NCBI GenBank assembly: GCA_029747585.1
Contig: JAPEVF010001241.1
Location: 1 to 12,009 of the forward strand
Source of the DNA: Pleurotus djamor
Taxonomy: Eukaryota > Basidiomycota > Agaricomycetes > Agaricales > Pleurotaceae
Length of the DNA stretch: 12,009 nucleotides
Direction: 5' to 3'
Part shown: piece after piece, positions 9,220-12,009 of the stretch
How positions within the stretch are numbered: position 1 is the first letter of the stretch
Layout of the letters: the number at the start of each line of letters is the position of its first letter
Notes under the pieces: model-generated
Told to the model about the DNA's origin: nothing
Databases searched by the model: none
Seen by the model: only the letters and a program-made list of their open reading frames with translations
Translations under genes and position numbers: made by a program

Positions 9220-9242
9220 ATACAAGGCCGCGAAATGCTTAC
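9194..9242 (-). other. Possible leader intron containing the start codons
   Basis: The leader of the small gene contains a full donor GTAAGC (9242-9237) and an acceptor CCAAG ending at 9194. The 49-nt length matches the neighbouring introns. Removing it would delete both candidate start codons (9219 and 9201) and leave a 14-nt exon (9180-9193). No ATG lies between the TATA box and 9243. So the two splice forms would differ in whether the small protein can be made, unless the true start is elsewhere. Confidence 0.35.
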
Positions 9243-9367
9243 CTCAATGCCGAGGGCCTCAGGGATGTAGGGGAAAAACTAAGTGATGAAGGAAGGAGGG
9301 ATGAGGAAGTGACGATGATGGGGGTAGGGAAGAAAGGGACAATGGAGACGAGGTTCGAAGTCGCGCG

Positions 9368-9375
9368 TTTATATA
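9368..9375 (-). promoter_or_regulatory. TATA box of the small reverse-strand gene
   Basis: On the reverse strand the sequence reads TATATAAA. It is followed by about 100 nt of strongly C/T-rich leader (9243-9345) without any ATG. This is the usual layout of a well-expressed basidiomycete promoter. The distance to the first candidate start codon is about 150 bp. Confidence 0.6.
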
Positions 9376-10582
9376 TGCTGAAAGAAGCCTGGTCCGTGCG
9401 CAGGTGTTGAGCAGGATGTCGGGGAATGATAAGCGTGTTGGCATGAAGGACTTGGAAAATAAGACATTGCTTAGACATCCGGAAGGATGGCGGCGGTCTG
9501 GGAAGATATTTGCCTCCTGGCAAGCATCTGATATGAGCGCGATTGACTGTTGGACGGCGTACCAAGCAATCGTAAGAGGTGGTCGGCTTTGCGAATGGTA
9601 TACAAATGATGGCTAGCAGGGGCCATGGTGTTTTTGTGAGGACAGGATGGGCAATGGTTCGTCATGATATGGCCAGGCGCTCGCAGCCTGTTTTGACTTA
9701 TTAGGCTCACCATGGGCCAATCATTTCGCTGATGATTGTGCTTTCCTTCGTGCTTCCTTTCGAGTGATAGGATTCACTCATCACGTTGGCCTCTCGAACA
9801 TAATCTCGCTCTGAGAGGATCATACTTATATTACGAAGCCTCAATGCGACGCCTGATGTGCTGGCTTTGGGAAATGATATTTGACAAGAAAGACGTCGAT
9901 AAACCAGCTGGAGTTGAACAGTATATCTGCCGGTCCTACTTCAAATCTCACATATACATCCTTTGATCCGCGATGCTTAAGACCTTCTGAATAAGCTACA
10001 AGATATGGTGCTCTTGAATCAGCTCGGTCATCATTCTGAGCGACTCCAGGAGTCTTCATTCTGGGGTCCAAGAGCAGGAATCTTGGTAGCATTTGCGTCT
10101 TGCCTAATAAATGACAGGTTTTGGGTGCTTGTTGTATGGGTTGTCCTTGGTCCCTCTATCTTCGATTGTGTGTGCTGGGCTCATGATTCATGGTCCCAGA
10201 TCGCTCGCTCCCTTCGCGCACGAGTGTTTGCACTGGGAGATGGAAGGTGCTGTTAAGTTTGCTAGACAGCAGGGGCGAGGCAGGAGTCCTTTCCGTTTTC
10301 TGGGCGCAAGAATCCAGGGTCAAGAGGTATTTACCACTAGATACACTCAAGCGTCGTAAGTAGCGTAGACATGTGAACGTCGACACGGGGGAAACCCCGG
10401 ACGACGCTAAACGAACGGTCCAAGAATCCCGACCCACTGTACTTGAGTTGAATATCATTCATTTCTTGATATCCACCAAATTTTCAGTCCGTACGCCTTA
10501 TCCAGGCCAGCTGGTCTGCGGAAAAAANCGAGCCAAACTAAAAACAAGCAAGGGTGTTGCCGTGGCATGCGGTATTTTTATG
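9376..10582. other. Unassigned region with one hairpin
   Basis: No gene is recognised between the promoter of the small gene and the end of the ESS2-like gene. ORFs of 60-100 codons exist on both strands, but none has a family motif or splice pattern. An ambiguous base follows a run of six A at 10528. The left part probably contains upstream sequence of the small gene and the right part the 3' untranslated region of the ESS2-like gene. Confidence 0.4.
10378..10406 (+). other. Hairpin with GAAA loop
   Basis: CGTCG (10378-10382) pairs with CGACG (10402-10406), and CGGGG (10386-10390) pairs with CCCCG (10395-10399) around the loop GAAA (10391-10394). A small internal loop of 3 and 2 bases separates the two five-pair stems. 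GAAA is a stable GNRA-type loop on the forward strand. No T-run follows, so a bacterial-type terminator is not suggested. Confidence 0.4.
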
Positions 10583-12009
10583 TTATTGCATTCGTCTCGA
10601 CACTGGACTAGGCGTAGGTGTCCAACGAACTTTGTCAAGATCTTTCCTCGTATCTTGCCCCTTGCCCTCCCATCCGGCTGTCCGACTCATAGCATCAGCC
10701 CGCCGAGCAGCTGCAGTACCCATCGTCGTCCGATCCAAAAGCCTCTTGGCAGCGGGTGTAAGCCCACCAGGATTTCGCTCAGCATTTCTTTGAGGTGTCC
10801 ACGATGGAGGGGCCATAGAGCCCGCCCGAAGACTTGCACCTAAAGCAGACATGGGTCGTTTACTACCACTACCCGATATTGGCGTTCTTCCGCCATTCAA
10901 GAGGCCAGCCTTAGCACGCAAGCTACGCGCTGCGTCATTTGAAAGTTTGTGAGAGAGGGATTCGCGATGTGAAGGTGCTGATATTCGGAATGGGGTGCTG
11001 GGAGTGGGGATGTCATCGTCGGTCGTTGAAATGATACGTGGTGTCGCATTGAGGGTTCCCCATGTCATCAATTCCTTGATAGCACTGGGTCCCAGTTCCT
11101 CGGGCGTTGGCGAAGGAAGATCGGGTACGAGAGAGAAGGTTCCAGGAGGGGAATGTGGTCGATCTGAAAAGTTTCTGGTCAAACCAGCGAACTAACAATA
11201 CTGGTTGTGGGCTTACATGGTGTGCCCGAGATAGCGGCGTCAATTCTACTTCGCGTAGGACTCGGTGGTGCAGAGTGGCCACGAGACGCATTGGTCGTTA
11301 CTTCTTGCTCAGCAAGACGTGTGTTACCGTGAAGCACAACTTTAGGATCAGGTTTCGCTCCAGCATTAGTTTGATGGTACGGTGATTGATCGGCATCGGG
11401 AGGGAACATCAATGAGTTGCGAGCCTATTGTGTAGTTCCACTTAGATGGGTGGATCTACAAGGACATGCACGACGACATACCTTGAATTTCCAACCGTCG
11501 ACACCAGCGGCTCGTGTATCTTTCTTCTTCGCCATTACATCAACTACCTCCGTGGACTCGACCTTGACAAGACTTGTGGATGTCGAACTACCCTCTCCCT
11601 TGTCATCCACCTCCTCCGAGCCCGTTTCCTTCTCCCCGCTCTCTCCTTCGCCCTCAGCTTTGTCCGTGATCAACCCCGCAGGTTTCGGTGCCTCAATAAC
11701 AAACCTCTCCCTCACCCCCGTCACGCTCGGGCCCTCAATAAGCATCTTCTCCCTTCCCTCTNATCATCCGACTCCTCTGATTCTCAACTCTTTCCTGCGC
11801 CGCCCAAGCCCACCCCCACTTCTCCTTCCGTTTCCGATTCTCGTCATCCAGAATTTGCGTGAAACTCGAATTATCTTCCGACGTATAACGAGCCTGGAAT
11901 GAGTCTAAACTCATATCCGTATCGTAGCGTGGACGCTTGGTAGGGGGTTCATCAACGATAGTACGTGGAGTTCGGAGGGGTGTATCGCCAGCTAGACCGT
12001 AGGGTGTTT
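10583..12009 (-). CDS. ESS2/DGCR14 (Bis1) splicing factor, C-terminal part
   Basis: Exons 11482-12009 (open at the right edge), 11217-11424 and 10583-11163; GT-AG introns 11425-11481 (57 nt) and 11164-11216 (53 nt), phases consistent. The visible 437 residues include RYTSEDNSSFTQILDDENRK, a WGWAWAAQE segment, an acidic Glu/Gly/Ser-rich linker, and WKFKARNSLMFPPDAD built across the first splice junction. A TPY-RPHSP join spans the second, followed by LPSPTPEELGPSAIKELMTW, GTLNATPR, PSHRESLSHKLS, LTPAAKRLLDRT and a C-terminus RWTPTPSPVSRR. These are hallmark blocks of the ESS2 family (human ESS2/DGCR14, fission yeast Bis1), nuclear proteins associated with the C complex of the spliceosome. Human ESS2 has 476 residues, so only the N-terminal part is missing. 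The frame slips at N 11762; dropping that base restores one reading frame, so it is most likely a sequencing artefact. Confidence 0.93.

Noticed and set aside
9345..9372. tRNA T-arm-like GGTTCGAAGTC near 9352
   Set aside because: No matching acceptor, D or anticodon arms can be placed around it, and it sits next to the TATA box of the small reverse-strand gene.
1..12009. Secondary-metabolite cluster or defence system
   Set aside because: A transporter next to an oxidoreductase can hint at a cluster, but there is no backbone synthase, P450 or regulator. The remaining genes (ELMO-like, ESS2-like) are housekeeping types.

Overview
The window looks like nuclear DNA of a filamentous basidiomycete, most likely an Agaricomycete. 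Three things point there: genes broken by many 46-68 nt GT-AG introns, TATA boxes followed by CT-rich leaders, and a DUF6533-type membrane protein, a family that is especially abundant in mushroom-forming fungi. The sequence is draft quality. It has 14 ambiguous bases, ten of them packed into 798-819, and at least one N (11762) causes an artificial frameshift.

Layout. 1-about 800 (+): internal part of an ELMO/CED-12-like protein, entering from the left edge and losing recognisable sequence at the N cluster. 978-2476 (-): a DUF6533-type multi-pass membrane protein that I assemble from 14 small exons. 2477-3292: shared upstream region of divergent genes. 3293-5021 (+): a complete 463-residue MFS transporter in seven exons, resembling the ZIFL / yeast YCR023C group. 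5022-6016: intergenic, with an 11-G tract and a TATA-like box. 6017-7583 (+): a complete 423-residue D-amino-acid-oxidase-type flavoenzyme in six exons ending in a possible peroxisomal tripeptide. 7584-8911: mostly unassigned, with a weak reverse-strand ORF converging on the oxidase, an orphan TATA box and imperfect 19-bp-spaced repeats. 8912-9219 (-): a small spliced gene for a protein of about 61-67 residues, with a good TATA box and CT-rich leader. 9376-10582: no gene recognised, one hairpin. 10583-12009 (-): the C-terminal 437 residues of an ESS2/DGCR14 (Bis1) spliceosome-associated protein, running off the right edge.

I see no operon, biosynthetic cluster, mobile element, CRISPR array or defence system. 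The genes look like unrelated neighbours: signalling scaffold, membrane receptor-like protein, transporter, amino-acid catabolism and splicing. The least ordinary things are the micro-exon structure of the DUF6533 gene, the spliced micro-gene whose predicted leader intron would remove its own start codons, and the abrupt end of the ELMO gene. All exon models were made by eye from splice signals, reading-frame continuity and remembered family motifs; none was checked against transcripts or databases.
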